Below are positions 36,400 to 50,084 of a stretch of DNA of 64,000 nucleotides, piece after piece. A program made the translations under genes and the position numbers. The notes below the pieces were generated by a model. The model was given only the letters and a program-made list of their open reading frames with translations. It was not told the DNA's origin and did no database searches. Position 1 is the stretch's first letter. Every line of letters begins with the position of its first letter. The stretch is taken from assembly GCF_000003855.2 (NCBI RefSeq), contig NW_003101682.1, positions 2,469,835 through 2,533,834 of the forward strand, given 5' to 3'. Source of the DNA: Blastomyces gilchristii SLH14081 (taxonomy: Eukaryota > Ascomycota > Eurotiomycetes > Onygenales > Ajellomycetaceae).

Positions 36400-39300
36400 G
36401 AATATGATTCTTGTATCTACTGTGATTGATAACATGTATAATATGAAAGCCATGATAGACAGCAGTCTATGTCATTATACAATGATAAAATCTTCAGTCA
36501 TAAGACATTATAACCTTCAGTGTATCTCTTTATCAAAACCTTGACTTCTCACAGAATTTAATAATTTAAAAGACATTTGTATCTGTTACATGATGAAGCT
36601 GATCATAGATATGAAAAAACATTAATGTGAAGATGTCTATGTATATGAAGTTGATAATCTTGATTATAATCTTATATTAGAACTTGTCTGACTATCTGAA
36701 CAAGGCATCTTATTGAATGCTTGAAACAGAAGCTTGATATTCTCTAATAATGATAGAATTCACAAAGATAACATTCACAAGACTATTAATCTAACACAGA
36801 TCTCTGTCAATGTCTATGAAATGCTCAGAAAAAGAAGTCACTGAAAGAATCACTGATAGCAGAACTATATATCAATCTATTCTGTCAGTCTGATCAATAT
36901 CAAAAAGACTCTAGAAAAATTATCCTATATTATAATAACAGATTCTTGTACAAAACTTTCTCAATAATATTATAAATATCTAGATGTCTTCTAACAAGAT
37001 AATATTATAAATATATCTCTCTTACAAGATCTCAGAGTGAATCACAGTATCAACTTAGAGAAAAAGAATAATAAGAATCTCAAATCATTATAAGACTCTC
37101 TTTATAACATATTCTGAGATGAACTTCTTCTTCTTCAAAAGACACTCAATAATCTGTTGAATAAAGAAGTCATATATATTAGTAACTCTTTCACTGCAGT
37201 CTCTATCCTCTTTACAAAGAAATCAGATGAAGAACTTCAATTCTATATGAACTATCAAGGTCTGAACAGATTGACAAAGAAAGATTGATATCTCTTATCT
37301 CTTATCAATGAAACTCTAGCACAGATCAGATGAGCTCAATAATTTATAAAACTAGATATTATTACTGTGTTTCATAAGATTTGTATCACTGAAGAAGATG
37401 AATGACTTACAGCATTTTAAACACATTATAGTCTCTTTGAATGAATAGTCACACTCTTTGAACTGACTAATGCTCTCAGTACATTTCAGAAGTATATCAA
37501 CTGAGCACTTCAAGATTTTCTTAATAAGTTTATATCTGCTTATTTAGATGACATTCTCAACTTCACTGATGAATTCAGAAAAGAATATCAAGAGCATGTA
37601 TGAAAGATATTACAACAGCTATGAGAAGCAGAACTACTGATAGATATTGATAAGTATGATTTTAAAGTCAAGAGTATCAAGTATCTGAGTTTTATTATAG
37701 AAGCTGATAAGAGAATTCAAATAAATTCTGAGAAAGTCCCTGCTATTCTTGAATGAGAAGCTTTATATACTGTGAGAGATGTACAAAGCTTCATTGAATT
37801 TGCTAACTTCTATCAGCAATTTATACAAAACTTCTCAGATATTGTAAGATCACTTACAGATCTCACTAAGAAAGACTCAGTATTTCAATAATCAGTGAAT
37901 GCTAAAGCTGCATTTACACAGATAAAGAAGATGTTCATTAATACTTCTCTACTGATAACATTTAATTCTGATCATGAAACAGTTATTGAAGCTGATTTCT
38001 CTGACTATGTAATAGAAGAAGTGATATTGTAATATAATGATGAAGAGATTCTATGATTATATGTCTTTATGTCTAAGAAACTGAGTCCTGCTGAATGCAA
38101 TTATGAGATCTATAATAAGAAACTTCTCATAATTATACACTGTTTAAAAGAATAAGACTCTGAACTCTGAAGTGTCTCTGAATTTGAGATAGTCACAGAT
38201 CATAAGAATCTCAAATACTTCACAACTATTTATAAACTCACTGAATGATAGATGCAATAATCTGAGTTCTTAAGCTGCTTTCATTTTATAATACACTACT
38301 GTTCTAGTAGCCAGAACTCAATGACAGATACTCTCTCATAATAAGAGCAAGATATGTTATCTGATGTAACAGATACTCACTGAATGAACTGAGAGCACTG
38401 GCTCTTGAATCTGAAGATACTAGTTAATCAAGATAAAACAGTTCATGACACTATATATGCTTCTTCAGTTAGAACTGTCATTGATATCTTCACTTTCTCT
38501 ACACTGAATGAACTGTGATATACAGCAGCTCAGACAGATGAACTTCTTCAGACTCTTACTAAAGCAGTATGTCAAGAAGCACTCTGATTTCTCTCAGAAC
38601 TATATATAAGAACTGATATCTTAGAATGTTCAATTGATAATAATAACACTCTATAATTTCATGAACAACACTGAGTCTCTCACTTCAAATTCTTACACAC
38701 TCAGATAATGCAAGAGATGCATGATTCATATATAACTGATTATTCAAGCTGTGAACAACTGTATAGAATGATCTTCTGAGAGTTCTACTAATCTGAGATA
38801 TTAAACAGTATCAGATACTTTGTTTAAAACTGCAATCACTGTTCTTCTATTATCTCATGAAAGAACTGTAGAAAAGGTCTATTGAAATCACTTAATATTC
38901 TCAATAGAATCTAGTAAGATGTAGTAATTGACTTCACTGTTAATCTATCTAAGAGTAAGAATTGTAGAAACATTCTGATTATTATGAATCAACTGAGCAA
39001 AGATGTAATATTGAAACCTTGTAATAAAATAAATGCTGAATAAGTCACTGAAGCTTTTCTACAGAGTCTGTTCTATTAGATGCATGAATTACTGAAATCT
39101 ATAGTATCAGATCAGAGCTGTCAATTCATAAGTACTCTCTGAACAAGAATCTGTCAAGTTCTCAAGATTATATATTATCTATCAACTGTCTATCACTCTG
39201 AGATCAATGATGTATCAGAATGAATAATTCAGACTGTGAAGAATTATCTTCAAAAGTTCTGTAATCACTTATAAGATGATTGATATAATCTTCTTCTACA

Positions 39301-39981
39301 TACAGAGATTACTATCAACAGTCAAGATGCTGTTTTAACAGATATAAGCTTATTCTTTCTTACACACAGATATCACATGAAAGTGTTGAATCTTCTAGAG
39401 ATTACACAGTTCACACTGAATCTCTGCAGTTCAATTCAGATTACTGATAATATAGTAATAAAACTTCAAGATGTCTGTGATTGAGCAGAGACCTTTATAA
39501 CAACTGTGCAACAAGATCAAGAGAATCAAATCAATATTCACTGAGATCTCACTGAACAATATAAGATAGAAGATCTGATATGATTGAATCTTAAGAATAT
39601 ACAAATCACATATTCATCTTGTATGCTAGCTTACCGCTATATCAAGTATAAAGTGATAGAAGTTCTAGATAGTCACAACTACTGTCTTAACACATTATCA
39701 GAGATTCATGATGTATTTCATACAAGCTTGCTCTGCTGTGTTATCACTGATTCATTCTCTTCTCAACTGACTTCTGACTGACAGTTACCAGGCATTATAG
39801 AAGAAGATAATGAGCTTGAGTGAGAGATTGAGAATATTCTCAATGAGAGATCTCATAATCACAGTCAGTAATATCTTATGAAATGAGTCAGCTATAATCA
39901 ACTGACCTGAACTCTGAGTTTCATGTTATCTGAAACAGCAGCTCTTGACTGATGAGAACTGCTTCTGAAAGAGAGAGCTAA
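36400..39981 (+). pseudogene. Gypsy-II pol remnant: protease, RT, RNase H, integrase, chromodomain
   Basis: Protease at about 36,430-36,720: AMIDSSLCHY at about 36,449-36,478 is a DSG-type active site with Gly changed to Ser. RT at about 37,100-37,700 keeps the catalytic YLDDIL at 37,541. RNase H at about 37,950-38,350 (EADFSDYV). Integrase at about 38,700-39,560, including VIDFTVNLSK (first Asp), VSDQSCQFIS (second Asp) and STVYHSEINDVSEWI (Glu). GPY/F module open at 39,584-39,781. A chromodomain at about 39,785-39,960 (NELEWEIENIL, then YLMKWVSYN). Stops are mostly at former Trp, Gln and Arg codons, so the element cannot move itself. Confidence 0.88.
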
Positions 39982-40289
39982 TATGACAGGCTGCACCTGA
40001 TCAATTATATAGACTATTTTATTACACTTCACAGATTCCAATCACTTCATTCTTGAATGTGTATGCTTCAATTCTCAGTCATTCTCAATCACTGATTCTC
40101 AGCTGCTACAAACACGCGTATATTCTCCCACTCTGAAGCTTCACTGTGTATGCCACTACATACGCGTATAAATATTCATCTTGATCACTGATTCTCACAC
40201 TTTCTCTTTCTTTTCTTCTCTAACATTTTTATCTTTGTTATATAAGACCTATAATATTATATCAATCTATTCGGTGTAGGCCTCTTACA
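39982..40289 (+). repeat. 3' LTR of gypsy-II, mutated
   Basis: Same length as the 5' LTR and aligned without large gaps. Most CpG changed to TG or CA and several CC to TC. It ends CCTCTTACA followed by ATTAT. Confidence 0.95.
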
Positions 40290-40499
40290 ATTATTAATAA
40301 ATGAAATTAATTTTAAGTTTTTAAAAATTATTGTATAAGTTGTAATCAATGTCAGGAATAATATATATATATATATTTAACTATCATGATTCATAAATCA
40401 CTACAATATATACATATCAACATTTTTTCAAAATTAATATTTATAATATTAAAATATTTTTAATAATATTATCTGATAATATAATTTGATAACACTCTC

Positions 40500-43377
40500 T
40501 TTTATAATATTAATATATTTCAAGAAATATAACAGAGATTAATCAAGATTATTTATTTACTTTTATATATTAATAATATTCAATCTGAGTTAGTACTAAA
40601 ATTATAACTAAGTTAAGAAAGAAGATTATTTTCTCTTATAATAATTCTTCTTACATATATCAGTGATCAGTTTTTATTTTTCTTAAAAATAAATTATTAT
40701 CTTTCTTAAATCTTTATTATATCTTCTGAATTCACTTCTTTCACTTCATTAACTTCTATTGAAGATTTATGAACTCTTTAAGAAATCACTGTGAATTATA
40801 TAGCCTATATTATTTATAATTCAACACAGAATAATCTCTTTCAATTATAATAAATAATCACTTCATTCTTCACATCTGATTCCAGGTCATAAAATTTATG
40901 AAAAACTTAACACAAACACTGAGATAAACTATGAAATAATTATTAACAGGTTATATTATAGATTACTGAAGAGCTATCTCTCTACTATAATCACTATAAC
41001 TTCATTCAGAAACATTTATCATGAACTGATTATAACTCTGAAGAAATTTCTCAACATCTGAAGTCATCAGAACACAGATAATAAAAGAAAAATAATCAGA
41101 AAATTACTACTGAGCTGATAAGTTACTCTATTAGATAATGATTTTTAATAATACTAACTTTCTAACTTAAAGAAAATTATATGAAAATAATTATATATTA
41201 GTACTCTGATTTCATAACTCTTGCCTGATAACTTCTGTGAATAATTACTTTATATATATATATCTCTGTATCTTTCTCTTTAATTAATTGAAAACTCTGA
41301 ATTCTGAACACTTCTTTAAATACTTAATTTAAATCTTCATATTCTACATCAATCATGTCTTCAGTTCAATCTTAAAATATACTATAAAGTTAATATACAA
41401 CATTTAGAATCAGAGTTGAAGAATCATCAAAGAGTATCTCTTACAGTGAATATATAGACTAGTATAAACAATCTTACATTTATAAGAGTTATATGTTATT
41501 ATATTAATAAGAACTGAACTTATCAAGAGATATTAATTGAATTTGAATTATTAATCAGTAATCATACTGAGAATTATATAACAGAGATATTAATAACAGT
41601 GATTAAAAATAACTATTAAGGTATTAGTTTTAGTCTTCTTATAATTATAACTGATAATACTGTGAATAACTACACTATAATAAAGAGCTTGAAGCAAAAA
41701 TTAGCTTTGAGTTTCTGAAATGATAAATAAGATTATATTCTCTGTATTACTCATATAATTTAACTTGTGATATAAATACTGATAAAGAATCTTAAGATTG
41801 AGATAATAAATAATGAGATGACTGATTCTTGAGATGAGAATGAGATGAAAGTAACTACTCAAGTAACTTTTACATTCACTTTATAAAAGATAATGTTTTT
41901 TAATAATACTTTTTAATATTGTTTTTTAATAATGCTTTTTGATAATAGTACTATTAATTTTGAATAAATTGACTAATAATTTAAATATCACAGATTCAAA
42001 ACATTGTTAATGTAATTTGTATCTTCTCTAAACAATAATAATGATTTCATGATATTTAATAAACAAATAAATCAGTTATATTACTGAATATGATACAGAA
42101 TACTAGAACACAGTGAAGTTCAATATATAAGATAACTATTTAAGCTCTTCAATTGTATCAGATAATTGATCATTGAGTGTAACACTCTGATTGAGAAAAG
42201 ATTCAGATATTGAAACTTTCTGATATAAAGTAAACTGAGTTGAAATATATGATTGATATACTGATTCAGTTTTATAAGATAATGAAGACAGTCTCAATCA
42301 CTTATACATCAATACTGCAGTCAGTCTGATGAGTGTATAACAGTTTATTTACTTATCTTGAGAAGTAGTTGAATCACTTAAAAAGAAATTCAGTCTGAGA
42401 TAATGCTATAGCACAGGCTATTATTACTGTAAGAGATAAACTAGTATATTATTACAGTAAAACTGAACAATCTTTTACAGAGTACTATACTGTAGCAGCT
42501 CTACTAGATCTCTTCTATTAAGTTAATATCTACACTTCTCAAGATTGAATAGAGAAGAAATGAGACTTATATATTAAATTAGTCTGAGACTACTAAAATA
42601 TCAACTATCAGAAATTTGAATGAGTAGATGTTAGAGATATGAAGACAGTGAAATACAATTCTCTAGTAAGTAATAATCTTTAGTAATACTTTATATCACA
42701 TAGAACTATAATACTAACTTTGAAACAGAACTTGTATATATTAATTACAACTGAAAATCAGGCAAAACTATATACTTATAAAACTGAATTTGACTGCTAT
42801 CTTCAAGATAATCTGATAAATTTACACATCAAATCAAATCTAGAGTGATAAAAAATTGTTAAGAGTATATATTTAACTGTTGCACTGATGATATGTGATA
42901 TTCTAATAATTTCATTGACAGGGATGAAAATGAAGTGAAAGTTCAACTCAAACTGAGATATTTATCACTATGATCAGAGACAATTACAAGAAGAAACAAT
43001 CAAGAAACTCATAATTATAAAACATGAAATTATCAGACAGTTTAATACCTCTGATCACAGTATATTAGAGAAGTGTAGTTTTCATAAGAAAGTGAAGAAT
43101 AAACTTGTATAAGAATGTATTTAGTTGTTTCATGAGTGTTATCAATAATTGTTATCAAATTATGATTATATAAGTAATCACTGAATGAACTGAATAAGAC
43201 AGAATTTGATCTTCAGTCTTAGTCTTATTCTGATTTTAAAAGAATAATCATCTTTCACAGTCTATTCTGAGAAATTACTCTTATTTCTCTGTTCTTGCAT
43301 TAAATCTGATCATTTTTCACATCATTTCTCTCAGAAATGATTCATTTTCAGATTTTTTTAATGCTTGATTCTGGTGA
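40500..43377 (+). pseudogene. hAT-X transposase remnant
   Basis: Equivalent to 27,800-30,640, with the ITDN-type motif near 41,648-41,660. It is broken by stops, and LINE-3 interrupts the 3' terminal region just after its end. Confidence 0.72.
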
Positions 43378-43391
43378 GACTTATGTCAAGA

Positions 43392-44893
43392 GCTTTAAAG
43401 AAAATGCTCTCTCAACTATATAGACTATGTTCACTTATTAAGAATCAATTTTCTTCATTAAATGTTGAGAAAATTGATCATGAGAAGATATCTCTCTGAA
43501 GAGAAAAGCTGGAATCTCTCATAGACTTATAAATAAGTGAACTATCTAAAGAGAGAGAATATGAACAGCATTTGAAGAAGATCTCTACAATTAATATAAA
43601 AGACTCTATTCTGATTTACTCAGATGGCTCAAAAAATGAGAATTTGAATAGATTAGACACAGACATTGCTTATACTGAAGATAATATTAATTTTATCTCA
43701 GATTTCTGAAATTTAGACTGTGAATCTGAAGTCTTTGATGCTGAACTATTTGCAATAGTGAAAGCTTTTAAACTCATTGAAATAAAATCTCATAAAAGAG
43801 GAAATAGTTTGAAAGAGGCATGAATATTCTCTGATAGTCAAGCTGCTTTAAAAAGACTTAGAAATAGTCAGATTTATAATAATCAAATGAATCTTGAACT
43901 GATTTTAAACTCTGTTTTGAAAATTCAAAAGAGAAGAATATCAAAACTGGTAATTCATCTGCATTGAGTTCCTGCTCATATGAATATTCATGACAATGAA
44001 TTAGCTGATTCAGCTGCAAAAAAGAGTTCAGAATTAAGTAGATGTATTTAAAAAACAGTGTTCTGATCTTTCATAAAGAGAAAGATAAAAGAATCTTGTT
44101 TAAACAAGTGAAATGAAAGCTGGTAGAAACAAAAGAAGAGTATACATTATTCAAGATTTGAGACAAAATCAAAGTGAAAATCTTGTTCAATTAAATGTAA
44201 AAAGAAAATATTCTCATCTATAATTCAGCTGAAACTAGGACATGATTATTTCAAATTCTATATACAAAGATTTGATGATAGATTTGATTCACCAGAGTGC
44301 TTATTCTACAATGTGAATGAAAATCCTGAGCATATTGTAATACATTGTGCATTATACAATAGTCTCAGAGTCAGATTAAAGAAGAAGTATAATTTAAATC
44401 AATTAAATATGAGGTTCTTATTCTCAACTGAGATAGGAATTAAATACTTAATAGACTTTCTATCAGAAACTCAAGCAGCTACAAGAAAATGACTGAATTC
44501 AGAAGTATCTGAATATAAAGAGATGAAAATTGATTAGATATAGTCTGTTAAAACAGCTATACACTATCTTTTAATAATTTTATTTTGTTATAGTCTCTCT
44601 TTACTGTACTTGTTTCTTTCTGTTCTTTTCTATCTATCTATTTAATGTGTCTATCTTTAAGACTATGTTCTCTTTTTCTTTGTCATGACATTTTCAAATT
44701 GTTTCAAAGTATCAGAAGGTGTTAAAATACTGTAATTTGTAAACAGTTTTTGTATTCTGAGCTGGAATTTTCTCATTTTGCATATCTGAAATTGATAAGT
44801 GTATCATAGTTAACTCTATAGATATAGGAAAAACGCTGAGATCTAAAGGTTCTCAGGTAGATGTCATAGTCTCTGACTGTATACATCAATAAT

Positions 44894-44925
<32 letters not shown>
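43392..44925 (+). mobile_element. LINE-3: 5'-truncated Tad-like LINE in hAT-X
   Basis: 1.53 kb on plus: end of ORF2 with RNase H (ILIYSDGSKNEN near 43,615; ESEVFDAEL near 43,725), the C-terminal Cys/His cluster (about 44,300-44,355), 3' UTR with the hairpin near 44,836-44,860, and an (AAT)n tail ending at 44,925. Flanked by gacttatgtcaaga (43,378-43,391) and gactcatggtcaaga (44,926-44,940). Truncated at the 5' end, typical of incomplete reverse transcription. The first RNase H Asp and neighbouring Gly are intact here. Confidence 0.93.
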
Positions 44926-44927
<2 letters not shown>

Positions 44928-45002
44928 CTCATGGTCAAGAAATGTATGAGACCAGATTAAATGAGATCAAATGTGAAATTCATGGTCCCGCCGGCCAGTC
45001 TA

Positions 45003-45618
45003 AGCACAGAACCTGCAGAATCAGTAGTCAAGATAGAAGAAATAAAGACAGAAGAAACAGAAGAAGAAGAAGACATAGAACTGAATAAATGACAGTGAGA
45101 GTCACTCAGAGTTGAATACTTATAACTCAGTATACATACAACCTTCTCTGCAGAGAAGAAAGAGAAAGTGATAGAAGAAGCTTGAGAGCAGAATGAAGTA
45201 GTCTCAGCAGTATGATTATCTTTGATTAGAATGATCTCTGATATCAGAGTAATTAAGAATTATTATTAGTGTATAAAAATTACAAAATCAGAGATGAGAA
45301 TAGTTATTAAATGAACACTTACTGATCTTAGAGTTGTACATATAATTACAACATGCGTGAGACTTCTCAGAAAGAGAGAGAGAGATATAAGAGAATATAG
45401 AAAGCAGAATACAGTATGTAAACAGCTCATTCTTATAACAATATTTCAGATAAGATGTATAAGCTTCATATCTGTGAGTGTAAAAGAGTACAATATTCAT
45501 ATTTCTGTTTCTGAAAACACAGATATCTTTTATCTGTATTATAAAGTTGAATGACAGATATCAGAGAATAGACTGATATAAATGTATTATTTCAAAGAAA
45601 TTTGTCAGAGCATATATA
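45003..45618. other. Unassigned AT-rich spacer between hAT-X and hAT-W
   Basis: Purine-rich start (about 45,020-45,090, agaagaaacagaagaag), then AT-rich sequence with short chance frames on both strands. By the hAT-W target duplication it continues at 53,226, so it belongs to an older unrecognised repeat. Confidence 0.5.
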
Positions 45619-45626
45619 CTCACAAT
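45619..45626. repeat. 8-bp target duplication, left of hAT-W
   Basis: CTCACAAT; the right copy at 53,218-53,225 is CTCATAAT, one C-to-T change. Confidence 0.85.
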
Positions 45627-45719
45627 TAGACTGACTGCTGAGATCATGAATTTCACATTTGATCTCATTTGATCTGATCTCATACATTTCTTAGTGTGAG
45701 TCCCACCAGAATCAAGGCT

Positions 45720-48700
45720 CAAAAAAATCTGAAAATGGATCATTTCTGAGAGAAATGATGTGAAAAATGACCAGATTTAATTCAAGAACAGTGAAATGAG
45801 AGTAATTTCTCAGAATAAACTGTGAAAGATAATTATTCTTTCAAAATCAGAATGAGACTGAGACTGAAGATCAAAATCAGTCTCATTCAGTTCATTCAGT
45901 GATTGCTTATATAATCAGAATTTGATAATAATTATTGATAATACTCATGAAAAAACTAAATACATTCTTGTATAAGTTTATTCTTCACTTTCTCATGAAA
46001 ACTACACTTCTCTGATATACTGTGATCAGATGTATTAAACTGTCTGATAATTTCATGTTTTATAATCATGAGCTTCTTGATTATTTCTCCTTGTAATTGT
46101 CTCTGATGATAGTGATAAATATCTCAACTTGAGTTGAACTTTCACTTCATTCTCACCTCTGTTAATGAAATTGTCAGAATATCATGTATCATCAGTACAA
46201 CAGTTGAATATGTACTCTCAACAATTTTTCATAACTCTAGAATTGATTTGATGCATAAATTCATCAGATTATCTTGATAATAGCAGTCAAATTCAGTTTT
46301 ACAAGTATGTAGTTTTATCTGATTTTTGATTACACTCAATGTATACAAGTTCTGTTTCAAAGTTAGTATTATAGTTCTATGTGATATGAAGCATTATCAA
46401 AGATTGTTACTTATTAGAGAATTGTATTTCACTGTCTTCATATCTTGAACATCTACTCATTCAAATCTCTGATAGTTGACATTGTAGTAGTCTCAGACTA
46501 ATTTGAGATATAAGTCTTGTTTCTTCTCTGTTCAATCTTGAGAAGTGTAGATATTAACTTGACAGAAGAAATCTAGTAGAGCTGCTACAGTATAGTACTC
46601 TGTAAAAGATTGTTCAGTTTTGCTGTAGTAATATACTAGTTTATTTCTTACAGCAATAATAGTCTGCACTATAGTATTATCTCAGACTGAATTTCTTTTT
46701 AAGTGATTCAACTACTTCTTAAGATGAGTAAATAAACTGTTATACACTCATCAGACTAACTGCAGTATTAATGTACAAGTGATTGAGACTGTCTTTATTA
46801 TCTTATAAAACTGAAACAGTAAATCAATTACATATTTCAACTGAGTTCACTTTATATCAGAAAGTTTCAATATCTGAATCTTTTCTCAATCAGAGTGTTG
46901 CACTCAATAATCAATTGTCTGACATAATTGAAGAGTCTGAACAGTTATCTTATATATTGAACTTCATTATATTCTAACATTCTGTATTATATTCAGTGAT
47001 ATGACTGATTTATTTATTTATTGAATATCATGAAATCATTGTTATTCTTTAGAGAATGTACAAATTATATTAACAATGTTTTGAATCTGTGATATTTAAA
47101 TTATTAGTCAATCTATTCAAAATTAACAGTAGTGTTATCAAAAAGTGTTATTAAAAAGCAATTTTAAAAAGTGTTGTCAAAAAACATTATCTTTTACAAA
47201 GTGAATGCAAAAGTTACTGAAGTAATTACTTTCATCTCATTCTCATCTCAAGAATCAGTCATCTCATTATTCTTTGTCTTGATGTTAAGATTCTTTATCA
47301 GTGTTTATATCACAAGTTAAATCACATGAGCAATGCAGAGAATATGACCTTGTTTACTATTTCAGAAATACAAAGTCAATTTTTGCTTCAAGCTCTTTAT
47401 CATAGTGTAGTTATTTGCAGCATTGTCAGTTGTTATTATTATTATTATTATTCTTCAATTATAGATGTATGCAGTCAGAGACTATGACATCTACCTGAGA
47501 ATTAAAAGTTCTCAGGGTTTTTCCTATATCTATAAAGATAACTATCATACATTCACCAATTTCAGATATGCAAAATCAGAAAATTCCAGCTCAGAATATA
47601 AAAACTGTTTATAAATTGCAGTGTTTTAACACCTTCTGATACTTTGAAACCATTTGACAATATCATGACAAAAGAAAAGAGAACACAGTCTTAAAGATAG
47701 ACACATTAAATAGATAGATAGAAAAGAATAGAAAGGAAAAAATAAAGTAAAATAAAGAGAGACTGTAATGAAACAAATTCTTAAAAGATAGTATATAGCT
47801 GTTTTAACAGACTATATCTGATCAATTTCCTCCTCTTCATATTCAGATATTTCTGAATTCAGTTATTTCCTTGTAGCTGCTTGAGTTTCTGATAGAAAGT
47901 CTATTAAGTATTTAATTCCTGTCTCAGTTGAGAATAAGAATCTCATATTTAATTGATTTAGATCATACTTCTCTTTCAATCTGACTCTGAGACTATTGTA
48001 TAATACTCAGTGCATTACAATATGCTCAGAATTCTTATTTGCATTGCAGAATGAGCATTCTATTGAATCAAATCTATCATCAAATCTTTGCATATAAGAT
48101 TTGAAATAGGCATGTCCTAGTTTTAGCTGTATTATAGATGAGAATATTTTCTTTTTACATTTAATTGAACAAGATTTCCACTTGGGTTTTGTTTCAAATC
48201 CTGAACAATGTATACTCTTCTTTTATTTATACCAGCTTTCATTTCACTTGTCTAAACAAGATTCTTTTATTTTTCTCTTTATAAAAGATCAGGACACAAT
48301 TTTTTAAATAGATCTGCTTAGTTCTGAACCTTTTTTTGCAGCTGAATCAGCCAATTCATTGCTATGAATATTCATATGAGCAGGAACTCAGTGCAGATGA
48401 ATTATCAGCTTTGATATTCTTCTCTTTTGAATTTTTAAAACAGAGTTTAAGATCAGTTCAAGATTCATTTGATCATTATGAATCTGACTATTTCTAAGTC
48501 TTTTTAAAGCAGCTTGACTATCAGAGAATATTCATGCCTCTTTCAAACTATTTTCTCTTTTATGAGATTTTGTTTTAACAAGTTTCAAAGCTTTCACTAT
48601 TGCAAATAGTTCAGCGTCAAAGACTTCAGATTCACACTCTAGACTTCAGAAATCTGAGATAAAATTAATACTATCTTCAGTATAAGTCATTGTCAGTTGT

Positions 48701-49860
48701 AATTATGAGAAGACTGAGACTAATATCTCAATAGTCATTTTTAATCACAGTTATTAATATCTCTGCTATATAATTCTCAGTATAACTACTGATCAATGAT
48801 TTGAATTCAATTAATGTCTCTTGATAAGTTCAGTTCTCATCAATGTAATAATATATAACTCTCATCAATGCAAGATTATTTATACTAGTTCATGCATTCA
48901 CTGTGAGAGACACTCTTCAATGATTCTTCAACTCTGATTCTAGATGTTGTATATTGACTTTGTAGTATGTCTTGAGATTGAACTGAAGACAGAATTGATA
49001 TGGAATATGAAGATTTAAATTAAGCATTTGAAGAAGTGTTCAGAATTCAGAGTTATCAATTAATTAAAGAGAAAGATTCAGAGATATACACATATGAAGT
49101 AATTATTCACAGAAGTTATCAGATGAGAGTTATAGAATCAGAGTACTGATACATGATTATTTTTATATAATTTTCTTCAAATTAGAAAGTTAGTATTATC
49201 AAAAATCATTATCTGATAGAGTAACTTATCAGCTCAGTAGTAATTTTCTGATTATTTTTCTTTTTTTATCTGTGTTCTGATGACTTCAGATATTAGAAAA
49301 TTTCTTCAGAGTTATAATTAGTTTATAATAAATGTTTCTGAATAAAGTTGTAGTAATTGTAGCAGAGAGATAACTCTTCAGTAATCTGTAATACAATCTG
49401 TTAATAATTATTTTATAGTTCATCTCAGTATTTGTGTTGAGTTTTCCATAAATTTCATGATCTGAAATCAGATGTGAAGAATGAAGTAATTATCTATTAT
49501 AATTGAAAGAGAGCATTCTGTGTTGAATTGTAAACAACATAGACTTTGTAATTCACAGTGATTTCTTGAAGAGTTTATGAATCTTCAATAGAAGTAAAAG
49601 AAGTGAAAGAAGTGAATTCAGAAGATATGATAATAATTTAAGAAAGATAATAATTTGTTGTCAATAACTTATCACTGATGTATGTAAGAAGAATTAATAT
49701 AAGAGAAAATAATCTTGTTTCTTAGCTTAGTTATAATTTTAGTACTAACTCAGATTGAATATTATCAATGTATAAAAGTAAATAAATAATCTTGATTAAT
49801 CTCTGTCATATTTCTTGAAATATTTTGATATTGTGAAAGAGAGTGTTAGCAATTTATATT
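45720..49860 (-). pseudogene. hAT-W transposase remnant, split by LINE-4
   Basis: Minus-strand transposase, collinear with hAT-Y. LINE-4 landed exactly within the codons of the conserved TTDNA motif (47,421-47,433 and 48,688-48,700 are the two halves). The 3' terminal segment 45,561-45,743 is still open. Inactive. Confidence 0.72.
47434..48687 (-). mobile_element. LINE-4: 5'-truncated Tad-like LINE in hAT-W
   Basis: 1.25 kb on minus with an ATT-repeat tail at 47,434, hairpin at about 47,495-47,518, end of ORF2 and part of RNase H (near 48,600). Flanked by cattgtcagttgt on both sides (47,421-47,433 and 48,688-48,700). The truncation point lies inside RNase H, close to that of LINE-3. Confidence 0.93.
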
Positions 49861-50084
49861 ATCAGATAATATTATTAAAAATATATTAATATTGTAAGTA
49901 TTAATGTTGAAAAAATGATGATACTTATACATTATAGTGATTTGTGAATCATGATAGTTAAATATATATATATATATATTATTCCTGACTTGATTACAAC
50001 TTGTATAATAATTTTTAAAAACTCAAAATTAATTTCAATTATTAATAATTATGAACTTATAACTAACTAATATAAAAAGAAAAA

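Larger units (their letters stand above)
34639..40289 (+). mobile_element. Gypsy-II: complete chromodomain Ty3/gypsy retrotransposon
   Basis: 5.65 kb with two 308-bp LTRs and a 5-bp target duplication ATTAT (34,634-34,638 and 40,290-40,294). hAT-Y near 19,990-20,010 shows the empty site (cataattattaataatt). Order: LTR, gag, protease, RT, RNase H, integrase, chromodomain, LTR. It sits in the middle of hAT-X. Coding regions carry many stops; the RT box is intact. Confidence 0.95.
31974..45002 (+). mobile_element. hAT-X: large hAT transposon carrying gypsy-II and LINE-3
   Basis: Collinear with hAT-Y and hAT-W. The 5' end near 31,974 (taactgatcatgtgatt) is mutated relative to TAGACTGACCGTGTGACC; the 3' end at 45,002 is sharp and GC-rich (ggtcccgccggccagtcta). 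Removing gypsy-II (5.65 kb) and LINE-3 (1.53 kb) leaves about 5.82 kb. The eight bases outside each end do not match (gtatagat versus agcacaga), so either the left end is altered or the two halves were joined by recombination. Confidence 0.85.

Noticed and set aside
31966..45010. Target duplication of hAT-X
   Set aside because: gtatagat and agcacaga do not match, even allowing C/T and G/A changes.
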